A model generated the notes under the pieces. It was not told where the DNA came from, made no database searches, and worked only from the letters and a program-made list of their open reading frames with translations. The position numbers and the translations under genes are program-made. Below, piece after piece: positions 1 to 10,200 of a stretch of DNA of 64,000 nucleotides (positions within the stretch are counted from its first letter, which is position 1; every line of letters starts with the position of its first letter). Source of the DNA: an uncultured Erythrobacter sp. GTDB lineage: Bacteria; Pseudomonadota; Alphaproteobacteria; Sphingomonadales; Sphingomonadaceae. The stretch is taken from contig CANMOQ010000003.1 in NCBI GenBank assembly GCA_947499505.1, positions 372,001 to 436,000 of the forward strand, read 5' to 3'.

Positions 1-1029
1 GACATTGGCAAGCTGGCGGTCATCGGCCCCCTCTCGGCTCTGGAGAACACTGGCGATTTCGGTTCGAGCAGGGTCAATGCACCTTACGTAATCACGCCGC
101 TCCAAGGGCTACAAGACCATCTCGGCAAGGATCGCGTAATTCACGCCGATGGTGCCGATGCTAAAACTCTGGAGCAGGTTTTCAACCAAGCGGACGCAAT
201 TGTAGCAGTTGTTGGCTACACGGCCGATGACGAAGGAGAATACATCCCCGGCGACCTTGTTCCGCAAATGCCTGACGCGGCCAAGGAAATGATGGAAGAC
301 CGGGATGGCGGCCGGCAGCCGCGCGGCGGCGACCGTGCTTCGCTTTCGTTGCCTGATGATCAGATAGCCTTGGTCGAAAAAGCCAAAGCCTCTGGCAAGC
401 CAGTCATCGTGGTAATCGTTGCCGGATCGGTAGTTATGGTCGAAGAATGGCGCCAGGGGACTTCCGCCATTCTCCAGACGTTCTACTCAGGGATGGAAGG
501 CGGCACCGCCCTCGCCCGTCTGCTTTTCGGGCTGGTCAATCCCTCGGGTAGGCTGCCATTTACGGTCGCGAAGGACGCAAAGGAATACCCGTTCTTCGAC
601 CGCACGGCGACCGCAATCACCTATGACCGCTGGCATGGATACACGAAATTCGAACATGAAGGCCGGGAGCCGCGCTATCCGTTCGGTCATGGGCTGAGCT
701 ACAGCCGGTTCGAAACACGAGCGCTCAAGATCGTCGACCGCGGCGTCGATTTGCAACTGACCGCCTCGGTCACGAACACAGGCTCGGTTGCCGGCAGCCA
801 TGTGACCTTGGTCTTTGTTCGGTCACCCAAGACCAGCGATCAGGATGCCGAGCGCCTGCTCAAAGGCTTTGCTCGCGTGCATTTGGAGCCAGGAGAGACG
901 AAGAGTGTGGCCGTAATTATCAATAAGACCGACCTGCGCCGTTATAATCCCGCAACTCGCGAGTGGTTCTTGCCCAAAGGCCTGTTCCGCTTCGAAACAG
1001 ACGAAGTCGTCCGAGAAGTCACAGTGTAG
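1..1029 (+). CDS. GH3 family beta-glucosidase, C-terminal part (5' end outside window)
   Basis: The reading frame is open from the first base, so this is a 342-residue C-terminal fragment. Residues ~1-190 are the GH3 C-terminal alpha/beta sandwich, including the PSGRLPFT motif at ~181-190 and the [10 protein letters not shown] signature shortly after. Residues ~238-342 form the fibronectin-III-like domain that closes bacterial GH3 enzymes. The catalytic Asp lies in the N-terminal TIM barrel, upstream of the window, so activity cannot be judged. The family removes terminal beta-linked glucose or xylose from oligosaccharides, usually in the periplasm. With the two sulfatases 2.5 kb downstream, a role in degrading an algal glycan is a reasonable inference. 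An internal ATG at 268 is not a start, because conserved fold sequence runs through it. Confidence 0.9.
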   Translation, partial: DIGKLAVIGPLSALENTGDFGSSRVNAPYVITPLQGLQDHLGKDRVIHADGADAKTLEQVFNQADAIVAVVGYTADDEGEYIPGDLVPQMPDAAKEMMEDRDGGRQPRGGDRASLSLPDDQIALVEKAKASGKPVIVVIVAGSVVMVEEWRQGTSAILQTFYSGMEGGTALARLLFGLVNPSGRLPFTVAKDAKEYPFFDRTATAITYDRWHGYTKFEHEGREPRYPFGHGLSYSRFETRALKIVDRGVDLQLTASVTNTGSVAGSHVTLVFVRSPKTSDQDAERLLKGFARVHLEPGETKSVAVIINKTDLRRYNPATREWFLPKGLFRFETDEVVREVTV

Positions 1030-1115
1030 TCACCGCCCAGAAAAGCGGAAACCATACATTAACCATTCCATCAGATAAGGAGTTATCCGGTCGGATAGCC
1101 AAAAGGAATGGAAAC

Positions 1116-2510
1116 GTGTCGCGCTTTAACAAGATCGAAGTCGAAGGGCCCCAGCCCGTTGTTATCGAGGGCGTTGCGATAAATTCCGCCGCTCGCTCCA
1201 ACGCCTTCAATCTTGGCTCCGATGTTGACGACCTTCGGCAGGAGATGCGAGACCTGATCGCGCCTCACATCGACGAGATCATGGCAGCGATAGCGGAGAA
1301 GCTGTTCGCGCATGCTCCCGTCCGGGAGGCGCTGTCTGCGTCCGACAATTCCGAGGCTACCGAGCGTGGCAAGGAACACTTTCTCGCAAAACTGGCCAAA
1401 CCGATTGATGCGGATTGGATGACGATGTGCGGGGAGTTCGGCAATTTTGCCGTCTCAGTGGGAATGCCGACTTATGTCGCGCTGTCGACAATCCATGCTG
1501 GATATGAAAAGTGCCTCGAGCTGGTTATCCGCGAGGGGCATCCCGACCCGGACCGCTTCGTTCTCATTGCGCAGGTCGTACACCGTCTTACATCGCTCGA
1601 ATGCGAGACGGTTGTCGCCGTCATGCATGAGCAGGTCAAACGGCAGCAGGACGAGCGAATTTCGCATCTCTCCAACGGTTTCAACTCCGAAGTCGGACAG
1701 TCAGTTGACGACATTGACGGCTCAATGGCACGCACTCGAACGACTTTGGATCAGGTCGTTGCCCAAGGATCAGAAATGCAAACAACGTGCAATGAAGTGG
1801 CAGCATCCGTCCATCAAAGCGCCAGCGCAATGGAAGAGGCGGCCGAGGCTTCAGGCAGCATCTCAAACGCAGTTTCAGTACTTCGTGAAAAGACCCAGCA
1901 AGGCAAGGTTCGAGCAAGCGAAGGGGCAGAGCGTTCGCAAGCGGCTTTGGTAGGCATCGAGCAACTCAAGGAAGCCACAAGCGATATCGGGCAGATCGTT
2001 AAGCTCATCAGTGGCATCGCTGAACAAACGAACATTCTAGCTCTTAATGCCACAATTGAAGCGGCCCGCGCGGGAGAAGAGGGCGCAGGCTTTGCTGTCG
2101 TGGCCAAAGAGGTGAAAGAACTCGCCCAGCGTGTATCTGAGGCAACCGGGCGGGTTGGCTCGAAGGTCGGCATGATACAGGATGTAGCCCACGAGATCGA
2201 CGATAGCGGTCGCCAGAGCGCTGAGATCCTCCAGGACCTTTCAGGCCAGAGTTCGGAGATTTTCGAAGAGCTGGACACTCAAAGCCAAGCGCTGTCGAGC
2301 ATCGCAGCGGCCATCGATGAAACCGCGGCCGTTGCCCGTCACTCAACCGAGAACCTTTCCCGCATGACCCAAAGCGCTGCTATGGTGGGTGAAGAGATCA
2401 CGGAGGTTAAGCGTGTCGTTGGCGATGTCAGCAACAAGGTCGAGGGGCTGAAATCAGGCGCTGATCGCTTTATCGAGGAATTGGAGTCGCAGCTCCGCGT
2501 CCGCGCCTGA
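1116..2510 (+). CDS. Soluble methyl-accepting chemotaxis-type transducer with a globin-coupled-sensor-like N-domain
   Basis: About 464 residues with no membrane segment or signal peptide. Residues ~30-190 are helical and resemble protoglobin (HemAT-like) sensor domains. Residues ~200-455 are the MCP coiled-coil signalling domain with its hairpin tip at ~300-340 ([26 protein letters not shown]), where CheA/CheW would bind. At the place where HemAT proteins carry the proximal heme His (IxxxHxxIG), this protein reads FGNFAVSVG, with Ala112, so heme binding is doubtful. Start: the frame stays open upstream into the GH3 gene, but the GTG at 1116 has an AAGGA Shine-Dalgarno 9-10 bases before it and lies 86 bases after the GH3 stop. 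The MCP assignment is sure; the globin assignment rests on pattern only. Confidence 0.85.
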   Translation: MSRFNKIEVEGPQPVVIEGVAINSAARSNAFNLGSDVDDLRQEMRDLIAPHIDEIMAAIAEKLFAHAPVREALSASDNSEATERGKEHFLAKLAKPIDADWMTMCGEFGNFAVSVGMPTYVALSTIHAGYEKCLELVIREGHPDPDRFVLIAQVVHRLTSLECETVVAVMHEQVKRQQDERISHLSNGFNSEVGQSVDDIDGSMARTRTTLDQVVAQGSEMQTTCNEVAASVHQSASAMEEAAEASGSISNAVSVLREKTQQGKVRASEGAERSQAALVGIEQLKEATSDIGQIVKLISGIAEQTNILALNATIEAARAGEEGAGFAVVAKEVKELAQRVSEATGRVGSKVGMIQDVAHEIDDSGRQSAEILQDLSGQSSEIFEELDTQSQALSSIAAAIDETAAVARHSTENLSRMTQSAAMVGEEITEVKRVVGDVSNKVEGLKSGADRFIEELESQLRVRA

Positions 2511-2553
2511 GGGAACCACCATGCGCGCGATTGCTTCGGCCCTACCGCAGAAC

Positions 2554-3567
2554 TTAGAGTGCCTCCGGTGGTACGTCATAGACCAAACGAAATCCGACAT
2601 TGCTTGCTCCCAGCCCCGGGTCTCTGCCCTGCCGGGACTGCGGACGATAGCGCTGGCAGTAGTTGGGCGCACAAAGATATGATCCCCCTTTCATAACGCG
2701 AGTTACGAGGTCCGGATTGAGCGGATCGTAGGCATCGGTGTCGCTTGGCCCACTGGGACGGTCGCGGTCAGCGGGATCATGCCCAGGGCGATAGAAATCG
2801 CCGGTGACTTCCCAAACGTTGCCGGTCATGTCGTAAAGACCGAAAGCGTTAGGCGAGAAGCATCCCACCGGCGCAGCGCCGTAGAAGCCGTCTGCCTTCT
2901 CATTGACGACCGGAAACACTCCCTGCCAACTGTTGGCCTGACTATCAGATGGCTGCTCGGCGCTGGCTGATTGGCCGGCGCTCGCTGCGTATTCCCATTC
3001 CGCTTCGGTGGGCAGTCGCCCACCTCGCCAATCGGCATAGGCCAGCATATCCGCATGTGCGAGGTGCACTACGGGTTGTTTTGGTTCGTGTGACGGTCCG
3101 CTCGGCCCACGGGGTCTTTTCCAGGAAGCCCCTGGAACATATTGCCACCAGTCTTGATACCGGTTTGACGGCCTATCTGGCGGAACGAAGACGGCCGAAC
3201 CCGGCTTTAGCAAGTCCGGCGGGAGGCTCTCACGCGGCACGCCCAACAATCCCACGTCGACCGGTTTTTCAGCCACTGTGACATAGCCCGTCGCTTCCAC
3301 GAAGGCTGCGAATTGCGCGTTGGTCACTTCGTGCGGATCAATCCAGAAACCGTCCACCGTGGTTTCGCGTTCGGGGCCTTCTTCGGCGTACACCAGTTGC
3401 GAACCCATTATGAAGGTTCCGCCTTCTACGCGAACAGGTTCAGAAGCCACCTGAGCGCAGACGCGCGTCTGAACGACTTTCGGCTGATCGGCTTCGCTTC
3501 GATTGCAAGCGCTCAGCGTCGCAAGAGTTGCGCAGGCTGTTATGGCTATCGGGACGCGCATTCGCAT
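2554..3567 (-). CDS. Formylglycine-generating enzyme (sulfatase-modifying factor), predicted lipoprotein
   Basis: 337 residues of the SUMF1/FGE family, which oxidise the active-site Cys of type I sulfatases to formylglycine using O2 and copper. Visible signatures are GGTFIMGS (49-56), the GGRLPTEAEWEYAA core (182-195), TGNVWE (248-253) and a C-terminal GGSYLCAPNYC block with Cys299 and Cys304. That block matches the catalytic copper-binding Cys pair of aerobic FGEs, separating it from general FGE-sulfatase-domain proteins that lack both. The N-terminus has a signal sequence ending in LSAC, a lipobox with Cys21 as the acylation site, so it should act in the periplasm tethered to a membrane. 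It begins 5 bases after the stop of the sulfatase upstream on the same strand, so the two are one operon. Both neighbouring sulfatases carry the CxPSR substrate motif. Confidence 0.88.
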   Translation of the reverse strand: MRMRVPIAITACATLATLSACNRSEADQPKVVQTRVCAQVASEPVRVEGGTFIMGSQLVYAEEGPERETTVDGFWIDPHEVTNAQFAAFVEATGYVTVAEKPVDVGLLGVPRESLPPDLLKPGSAVFVPPDRPSNRYQDWWQYVPGASWKRPRGPSGPSHEPKQPVVHLAHADMLAYADWRGGRLPTEAEWEYAASAGQSASAEQPSDSQANSWQGVFPVVNEKADGFYGAAPVGCFSPNAFGLYDMTGNVWEVTGDFYRPGHDPADRDRPSGPSDTDAYDPLNPDLVTRVMKGGSYLCAPNYCQRYRPQSRQGRDPGLGASNVGFRLVYDVPPEAL

Positions 3568-3572
3568 AGTTC

Positions 3573-5258
3573 TTACCGAGCGGTCTTAGTGACTGCCTCA
3601 CTTGGTGCGTAACCATAGCGAATGGCTTTGGCAGTCACCACTGCCCCCGCGTTAGCATCGAACGGACCGGAATAAACTGTGCCGGGTGAAGGCTCGTCCT
3701 CGCCGAAAGCATAAGCAATGCTAGCTCCCTGCGTCGCGCTGGTAAGCGTGACGCGGCCATCCTGCACCGAGATTGATGGGGCCGCTGTTACTGGCTGCAC
3801 CATTCCCGGCCACATCGCCTCAATCATTTCGGCTTCCGGGATGGCGCTCAAATCGCCCGTCCGCTTGATCCATGCATCCGTTGCTGCGCGCATATGGATA
3901 AGCACTTCCTGATAAGCGGGGTCGTCTGCCAGATTGTTAATCTCATCCGGATCGGCCTGCGTATCATAAAGCTCTTCAGCTGCGCTCGGTGCGTTGATGA
4001 GACGCTGCGCTGCGGGCGGAAGCGCACCCTCCCCCGCAACCCGCCAGAATTCTTGCATTGCAGGCTGAGCATCGCGAAAGGCAAGCGGACGCAGGATCGC
4101 AAGTTCAGGCCGGTAATTGCGGATGTACTTAAATCGATCGTCGCGTGCAGCCTTCACCCGGCCTTCAACGCTGTCATGGCGATCTGCCGCTGCAAAAACG
4201 TACTCGCGCTGAGCTCCGGACACGAAGTTTCGCCCTTGGACGAATGAAGGTCGGTTCACACCCGCCCAGTCAAGGATTGTGGGAGCGAGATCGACGAAGC
4301 TGACAAGCCGGGTGTCCACCTCTCCAGCGCGGCGCTCATCAGGAAAGCGAACCATTAGAGGAACCTGAAGCCCGCTATCATAAAGCGTGCGCTTCATACG
4401 CGGCAGGCCGTCGCCATGATCGGTGGTAACGATTATGATGGTGTCGTCGAGCAACCCGTCGGCATCCAATCGCGCGACGATCTCGCCCACCTTACGTTCG
4501 GCAAAGGCAATGTTGTCGTAATGCGTGGCAATGTCCCGACGGACGACGGGGGTGTCGGGCAGATAGGGCGGAACCTCGACATCGGCAGGATCAGTCAGCC
4601 TCTCTTTGCCAGCAAGGTCGCGCTGATTGCGCTGCGTCACTGCGTTGAGCAGCGGATTGTCGCTCTCGCGATCCTCCGGCCAGATGTAGCTCTCATGCGT
4701 CTCATAGATGTTGATCATGGCAAAGAAGGGTTGGCCATCCGCCCGACCTCGCCAATCCGCGTCGGGCGCATTCGCGTCCCAGATCGTGAACGGATCGCCA
4801 AACTGGTAGTCCGTCTTGACGTTGTTTGAGGTGTAGTAGCCCGCCGTTCTCAAAAGCTCGGGAAAGGCTTTCACTTCTGGCGGAGGCACGGCTTCGTACT
4901 CGATCGGACCACCACCAGTCATGCCGGGAACGGGCGAGTTGGTGCGCATCTGGTGCGTACCGAGCGTCTGCTGGTGCACTCCGGTAATCAACGCGGACCG
5001 ACTGGGTGCACATACCCCTGCCGTGGTGAAAGTGTTGGGAAAGCGAACTGACTGCTGCGCCAGAGCATCGATACTAGGTGTCCGAGCAATCTCATCGCCG
5101 AAGGCGCCCCAACGCGGGCTCAGGTCCTCGAACACGATAAGTACGATGTTGGGGCGTGAGCTTTGCGGTGCGTCTACCAAGCTGGGTCGTTCGGAAGCCA
5201 TGCAACCAGCGACACCCAGAACGGCAAGGAACAGAACCATGCTTCTTACAAACGCCAC
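3573..5258 (-). CDS. Type I sulfatase, predicted lipoprotein, Cys-type (CAPSR)
   Basis: About 561 residues. A signal peptide ends in LGVAGC, a lipobox with Cys19. The alkaline-phosphatase-fold sulfatase domain follows with NIVLIVFEDLSP (metal site; Glu-Asp replaces the usual Asp-Asp, as in some heparan-N-sulfatase-like families) and VCAPSRSALITG, whose Cys83 is the formylglycine site. TTDHGDG supplies further metal ligands. The last ~70 residues look like the chitobiase/beta-hexosaminidase C-terminal beta-sandwich found on several bacterial sulfatases. Start: the GTG at 5258 sits 8 bases after a GAGGAG Shine-Dalgarno; a TTG at 5264 is too close to it, and ATG 5240 is a weaker alternative. It is operonic with the maturase gene downstream. 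The sulfated substrate is unknown. Confidence 0.87.
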   Translation of the reverse strand: MAFVRSMVLFLAVLGVAGCMASERPSLVDAPQSSRPNIVLIVFEDLSPRWGAFGDEIARTPSIDALAQQSVRFPNTFTTAGVCAPSRSALITGVHQQTLGTHQMRTNSPVPGMTGGGPIEYEAVPPPEVKAFPELLRTAGYYTSNNVKTDYQFGDPFTIWDANAPDADWRGRADGQPFFAMINIYETHESYIWPEDRESDNPLLNAVTQRNQRDLAGKERLTDPADVEVPPYLPDTPVVRRDIATHYDNIAFAERKVGEIVARLDADGLLDDTIIIVTTDHGDGLPRMKRTLYDSGLQVPLMVRFPDERRAGEVDTRLVSFVDLAPTILDWAGVNRPSFVQGRNFVSGAQREYVFAAADRHDSVEGRVKAARDDRFKYIRNYRPELAILRPLAFRDAQPAMQEFWRVAGEGALPPAAQRLINAPSAAEELYDTQADPDEINNLADDPAYQEVLIHMRAATDAWIKRTGDLSAIPEAEMIEAMWPGMVQPVTAAPSISVQDGRVTLTSATQGASIAYAFGEDEPSPGTVYSGPFDANAGAVVTAKAIRYGYAPSEAVTKTAR

Positions 5259-5357
5259 TTGCAAATCTCCTCAGCCTTCGTCAACTTACTCTCCAAACGT
5301 ATAACGAAGTAAGCGCCAGTCGCAAGCGAGCGCTGCATCGGCGAATGGGAGATTGGA

Positions 5358-6905
5358 ATGAAAGCGAAAATCATCGACCGCCTGCTTGTGGCATGTGTCG
5401 GCTTGCTGGCCTTCACACAAGCTATCGTTCCCGCCCATGCTTCCGGGCGACCCAATATCGTGCTCATCTACGCCGATGACTTGGGATATGGCGACGTCTC
5501 GATCTACAATCCGCAATCGCGCATTCCAACGCCGCATATTGACGCGCTCGCCCGAAACGGGACGTGGCTTCGCGATGGCCATTCGGCCAGCACCGTTTGC
5601 ACGCCGTCGCGCTATGCCCTCCTGACCGGTCAGTACGCATGGCGGACAGAACTTCGCACCGGCGTGCTCATGCCATGGGGACGCCCGGTCATTTCCCCTG
5701 GCCTCGTTACGCTTCCCGAGTATCTGCAGGATGCCGGATACGACACCGCTCTGATCGGCAAATGGCATCTCGGATTTGAATGGCCATGGAAGGATGGCAA
5801 TCGCCCGCCCGATGACGAGATCTTGCAACAAGGCTGGATCAGCATCGCCCGAAACGAGCAATTCAATTGGTCGCGGCCTCTCAAAGGCGGCCCCATCGAT
5901 CACGGTTTCGATTACTACTTCGGCGACGATATCCCGAACATGCCCCCCTATGCCTGGATCGAGAATGATCGCATCGTTGCGGACCGTCTCGTCGACGTCT
6001 CGCGCTCTTCATTAATCAGCGTCGGTTTCACGGCGGGCATTCACGGGAGCGGGCCGGGCGAGCCGGGATGGCAGCTCGATCAGGTTATGCCGCAGCTTGT
6101 TTCACGATCAGTTGACTACATCGCCGATCCCTTGCGCGAACAGCCCCCCTTCTTCCTGATGGTCTCGCTCACTGCACCGCACACACCGATAGTCCCCCTG
6201 CCCGAATACGACGGCAAAAGTAGTGCGGGCACCTATGGCGATTTCGTCGTACAGACCGATGCTGCAGTCGGTGCGGTCATTGACGCCTTGGACAAGGCCG
6301 GACTGCGCGAGAACACGATGGTAATCGTGACTAGCGACAATGGACCGGAGTTCACGGCCTATCGTCAATGGCGCCGTTTCGGCCATGACTCGGTCGCAGG
6401 TCTGCGCGGCATCAAGTCCGATACATGGGAGGGCGGTCACCGCGTGCCCTTCATCGTCTCGTGGCCTGCGGGTGGTATCGACACAGGCCGTCCCAACGAT
6501 TCCCTCATCTCGCAAATCGACCTCTACGCAATGACGTCTGCGATTCTGTCCCGGCCCATGGGCGAGAACGCGGCTCCTGACAGCGTCAACGTTTTGGAGG
6601 CTCTTTTGGGAAGAGATCACCAAGGGCGCAAAGAGCTCGTCTATCACGGATCACGCGGCAATCTGGGGCTGCGAGAAGGACGCTGGGCTTTTCTTCGAGA
6701 CGGCGGTTTCGGGCGCTCGCCCGTTCCCGTTTGGTCCGAACCTCAATGGGTACGTACGGATCGCGGTGTGCGCGTCGACGGCGCCATAGAGGATGCGCTC
6801 TATGATCTGACGAACGATCCAGGACAGCTTGAAAACGTCATCGCCAGATATCCGAACATTGCCAAAAGGATGAATGCAAGGCTGGCCGAGATAGAGCAGC
6901 CCTGA
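5358..6905 (+). CDS. Secreted arylsulfatase A-like type I sulfatase, Cys-type (CTPSR)
   Basis: 515 residues with a cleavable signal peptide (predicted cut after AHA, ~residue 28). The N-terminus NIVLIYADDLGYGD gives the metal Asp pair at 40-41, and TVCTPSRYALLTGQYAWRT gives the formylglycine site at Cys81. Later, GKWHLGFEW, SLTAPHTP and TSDNGPE match arylsulfatase A / N-acetylgalactosamine-6-sulfatase-like members. It is transcribed away from the lipoprotein sulfatase and maturase across a ~100-base shared promoter region, so the three genes probably act together in the periplasm. The ATG has a GGGAGATTGGA ribosome site immediately before it. The substrate cannot be deduced; with the GH3 glycosidase nearby, a sulfated algal glycan is plausible. 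Confidence 0.9.
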   Translation: MKAKIIDRLLVACVGLLAFTQAIVPAHASGRPNIVLIYADDLGYGDVSIYNPQSRIPTPHIDALARNGTWLRDGHSASTVCTPSRYALLTGQYAWRTELRTGVLMPWGRPVISPGLVTLPEYLQDAGYDTALIGKWHLGFEWPWKDGNRPPDDEILQQGWISIARNEQFNWSRPLKGGPIDHGFDYYFGDDIPNMPPYAWIENDRIVADRLVDVSRSSLISVGFTAGIHGSGPGEPGWQLDQVMPQLVSRSVDYIADPLREQPPFFLMVSLTAPHTPIVPLPEYDGKSSAGTYGDFVVQTDAAVGAVIDALDKAGLRENTMVIVTSDNGPEFTAYRQWRRFGHDSVAGLRGIKSDTWEGGHRVPFIVSWPAGGIDTGRPNDSLISQIDLYAMTSAILSRPMGENAAPDSVNVLEALLGRDHQGRKELVYHGSRGNLGLREGRWAFLRDGGFGRSPVPVWSEPQWVRTDRGVRVDGAIEDALYDLTNDPGQLENVIARYPNIAKRMNARLAEIEQP

Positions 6906-7297
6906 CCCGCATGCAGCCTGATGCGTTGATTTTGACCTGTCTGCGGGATCACGCTGACCAACCATCGTCACAACTATGATGAGCCGCCCTCCAGATCATG
7001 CCGCCTATTCCTCATCCAGTGCTTCACGAAGGGCAGCTTTCAGCAGTTCGATGTTCCATAGCGGACCTTCTGCTTCCGGCCCAGTTCGAGCCAATCCTCA
7101 ATGGCCGACATTGGGGGTGCAAGTCGAATTTCGGCTTTCGAACATTACAAGGCCACAAGCAGACAGCTAGCAAACGGCATCCAAGTGAAGTACGGACACA
7201 CTAGGCTTGAACCACTAATTTAGCGAGGTTTGCAGTCCCGAGATCGTTGCCAGTCACAAGCGAGCTTTGAGGGCTTCTCCGGCCACAACCAACTGAC
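6906..7297. other. Intergenic region without a supported gene
   Basis: About 390 bases between the ends of the sulfatase and autotransporter genes. Short open frames of 60-70 codons exist on the plus strand but have no ribosome site and no recognisable family. The only structured element is one copy of the dispersed CGGCCCAGTT repeat. No clear intrinsic terminator for either gene was found. Confidence 0.5.
7060..7088 (+). repeat. Dispersed intergenic repeat, copy A
   Basis: AGCGGAC, a short spacer, then CTGCTTCCGGCCCAGTT. It shares the AGCGG...CGGCCCA core with three other intergenic places in this window, near 22140, 22681 and 28686. It is degenerate and of unknown function. Confidence 0.45.
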
Positions 7298-10200
7298 TCA
7301 GAACCTAAAGCGGACGTTCACACTTGCGCCGTATCCCTCGACATTGCTGCCAGTGATCACCTGGCCTTCGAATGTTCCGCTGACCGCATCGTTGCTGTCG
7401 CCGATGGCAAGGCCAGCGGATAGCTGAGCATAGTCTTCAACCGGTCCGTTATCGAAATCGATACTTTGCGTGCCGCTGAGGAAGGTGACGCTGTCATCGC
7501 CCTCAAATTCGTGGACATAGCGCGCGCCGACATAGACCGCGCCTGACGTCTCACCGAAGTCCAATCCGCTGCCGATCCTTGCCCCGATGTTACCGAGCAG
7601 AGAGTCGCCTTCATTGAATTGGAACGCGCCTTGATCGGTGTCGAAATCCGACACGCTTGATGTGGTGAAAGACAGCCCAGCGCTGGGCTCAACGAAGAAG
7701 CCGCTGCGATCGCCGAGCAAAGCGCCGAGCTCTCCGCGCAGGCCGAAAGCGGAACCGTCAATGTCTGCTCCAAACAAGCCTGATGTGCTGGTGAAATTGC
7801 CATTCACATCGTCATATTTGGCCAGAGCATTGGCGTAGAACGGCCCCGTATCGATCGCAAAGTAAGCCCCAATATTGATGACCTGGTAGTCGATCCGATC
7901 GGCCAGACTGACAAAGTTTTGCGTGCTGCTGAGATAGCCGCTGGTAAGACCATAGCGGAAGACATCATTGCCGAAGTCTACGCCGGCCTGGAAGCCGAAG
8001 AAGTCCTGATCATAGCTGATGTCGATTTCGGTCGAGATCATGTTGAAGGTCGTTGTGAACGAACGGTCATGACTGAACTGGCTGCCGACGCCGGTGAACC
8101 AAGCCTCAATGTTTCGGTCGCCGCCGCCGCCAAGAGACCCGCCCTCACTGCGGTTGCCCGTGCGTCGGTTGCTGAGGTGCTGGCTCAGAGCGTCCGCTGA
8201 TGGGACCCACAAATTGCGGGTTCCCTCGGCGATATTGCCGGTCTGGAAGACCGCCTGCGACGGGGCGCTGGCCAAGAGATAATCGTTAAGGTCAGCGTCA
8301 AACACCACATCGAATTGCAACAGACCGATGATCTGACGACCGCCCGGCAATGCGAACGCTCCATCCGCGCTGCCAGCCCCTGCATCAACAACCAAGATGT
8401 TGTCGAGTAGCGATGTTGGCAATCCACCGGTCGGATTGAGCGCGATAGTGGTCAATCCGCTCGCTGCGCCATCCACGAACAGCACATCAGATGTCCCTGC
8501 CTCAAAATCGACATCCAGCGCCAGCGATGAATCGCCGGAGCCAGCAAAATCGCCCTCAATAGTGAGACTATTGCCGAGCGCGCCATCGACCAGCGAGACT
8601 GTGCCGCTGTTCGCGAAGCTCTCAAGGCCCAGCAAAGACACAGGGCCAAGCGTGCTGACAGCGAACATACCGCTGTTGGTCAGCAAGTCGTTGCCAGCAG
8701 CAAAATCGCTATCACCTTCGGCCAGGAATGTGCCGGTGTTGGTGAGCACATCATCGCCGCTATCCAGCGACACAAAGCCGAGCAATTGGCCAGTGTTGGC
8801 GATATCAGCCGCCGCGCCGATGGCCCGGATAGCCTCGCCGGTTGTCGCTCTGATGACGCCGGTGTTGATGATCGTGTTGGGACCGGCTCCGCTGTTATCG
8901 GCGTAAACACCAATGGTCGAACCCGTCACCGTGCCAGATGTCGTAATGCTAAGTCCGGTAGTGTTCGCGCCGTTGGTCGCGCTAATACCGGCACCAGCAA
9001 GTCCCATGACCGTACCGGCGGAAATCGACGTTGTCCCGGATCCTGTGTTCTCGGCAATGATCCCGTTGGCCCCGGCCATGACCGTGCCGGTTGCGGTATC
9101 GATTGTGAGGTCCGTTCCCTCAGCAGAGGCATTGATGCCGTCACCATTCATGGCCGTGACGTTCGCCGCCGCGATACTCAAAGCGCCGCTACCGTCGTTG
9201 GTGGCGCGAATGCCATTGCCGGCTGCGTTTACTGTGCCCGCGCTGCTATCAATCGTCAGATCTGTGCCCGTGTTGAACGCAGTCACACCGTCGCCGCTCA
9301 TGCCCGTCACATCAGCCGCGGTGATGGTGAGCGCGCCCGTACCAGTGTTGCTGGCAAAAATTGCTCCGTAATAAGCGCTGCCGCCAAGGACGCTGCCGGC
9401 TGCGCTGTTGATGGTTAAATCTGTGCCAGAGCTACGGCCATAAATGCCGAAGTTGCTGTCTCCGGTGACATCACCAGTTGTGATCATCAATGATCCGCTG
9501 CCATCATTGACTGCGACTATGCCCGACCGTTCAGCATCAACAGCCCCGCCGCTTGTATCGATTGTGATATTCGCAGCCGATGCAAGGTTTCTGGCGTAGA
9601 CGCCGGTGTTGGCCATCGCCGTCACATCTGCAGCTGTAATCGAGAGATCACCTGTCCCCGCGTTTGTAGCAAGGATGCCAGATGCACCTGTGACAGGCCC
9701 GGTCGCGAGGACAGTCAAATCGGTGCCTGCAGCGGTACTGAAGCTGCCATTGCGTGCGTTAATCGCAGTCCCATTTGCACTGGTCACTTCATTTGCGCTG
9801 ATCGTCAGCGCACCCGTGCCATCGTTCTGCGCAATGATGCCGCCTGTGTCTCCAGAGACCAGTGCAGCAGTGGTGATCGACAGGCTATCGCCAGTGCCAG
9901 TTGCGCTGATGGCCGTACTCGCGCTCGATATGACGTCGCCCGCTGCTGTAATTGTCTGCGCCCCGACGCCCATCTGCCGGGTTAAGATGCCAAAGTCAGA
10001 ACTCGCGACGCCATCAGCGCTGATATCAAGAACCCCGGCACCATCTTGGCGCGCGTAGATCCCGGTCGTGGCGGCAGCGACGTCGCCCGCACTGGTATCA
10101 ACGGTCAGGTCTGACCCGGAGGCCGAGTTCGAGGCAAAAATCCCCAAACTGCTTGTGCCGGTCACATCAGCGCCAGTGATCGAGAGTGAACCCGTGCCGT

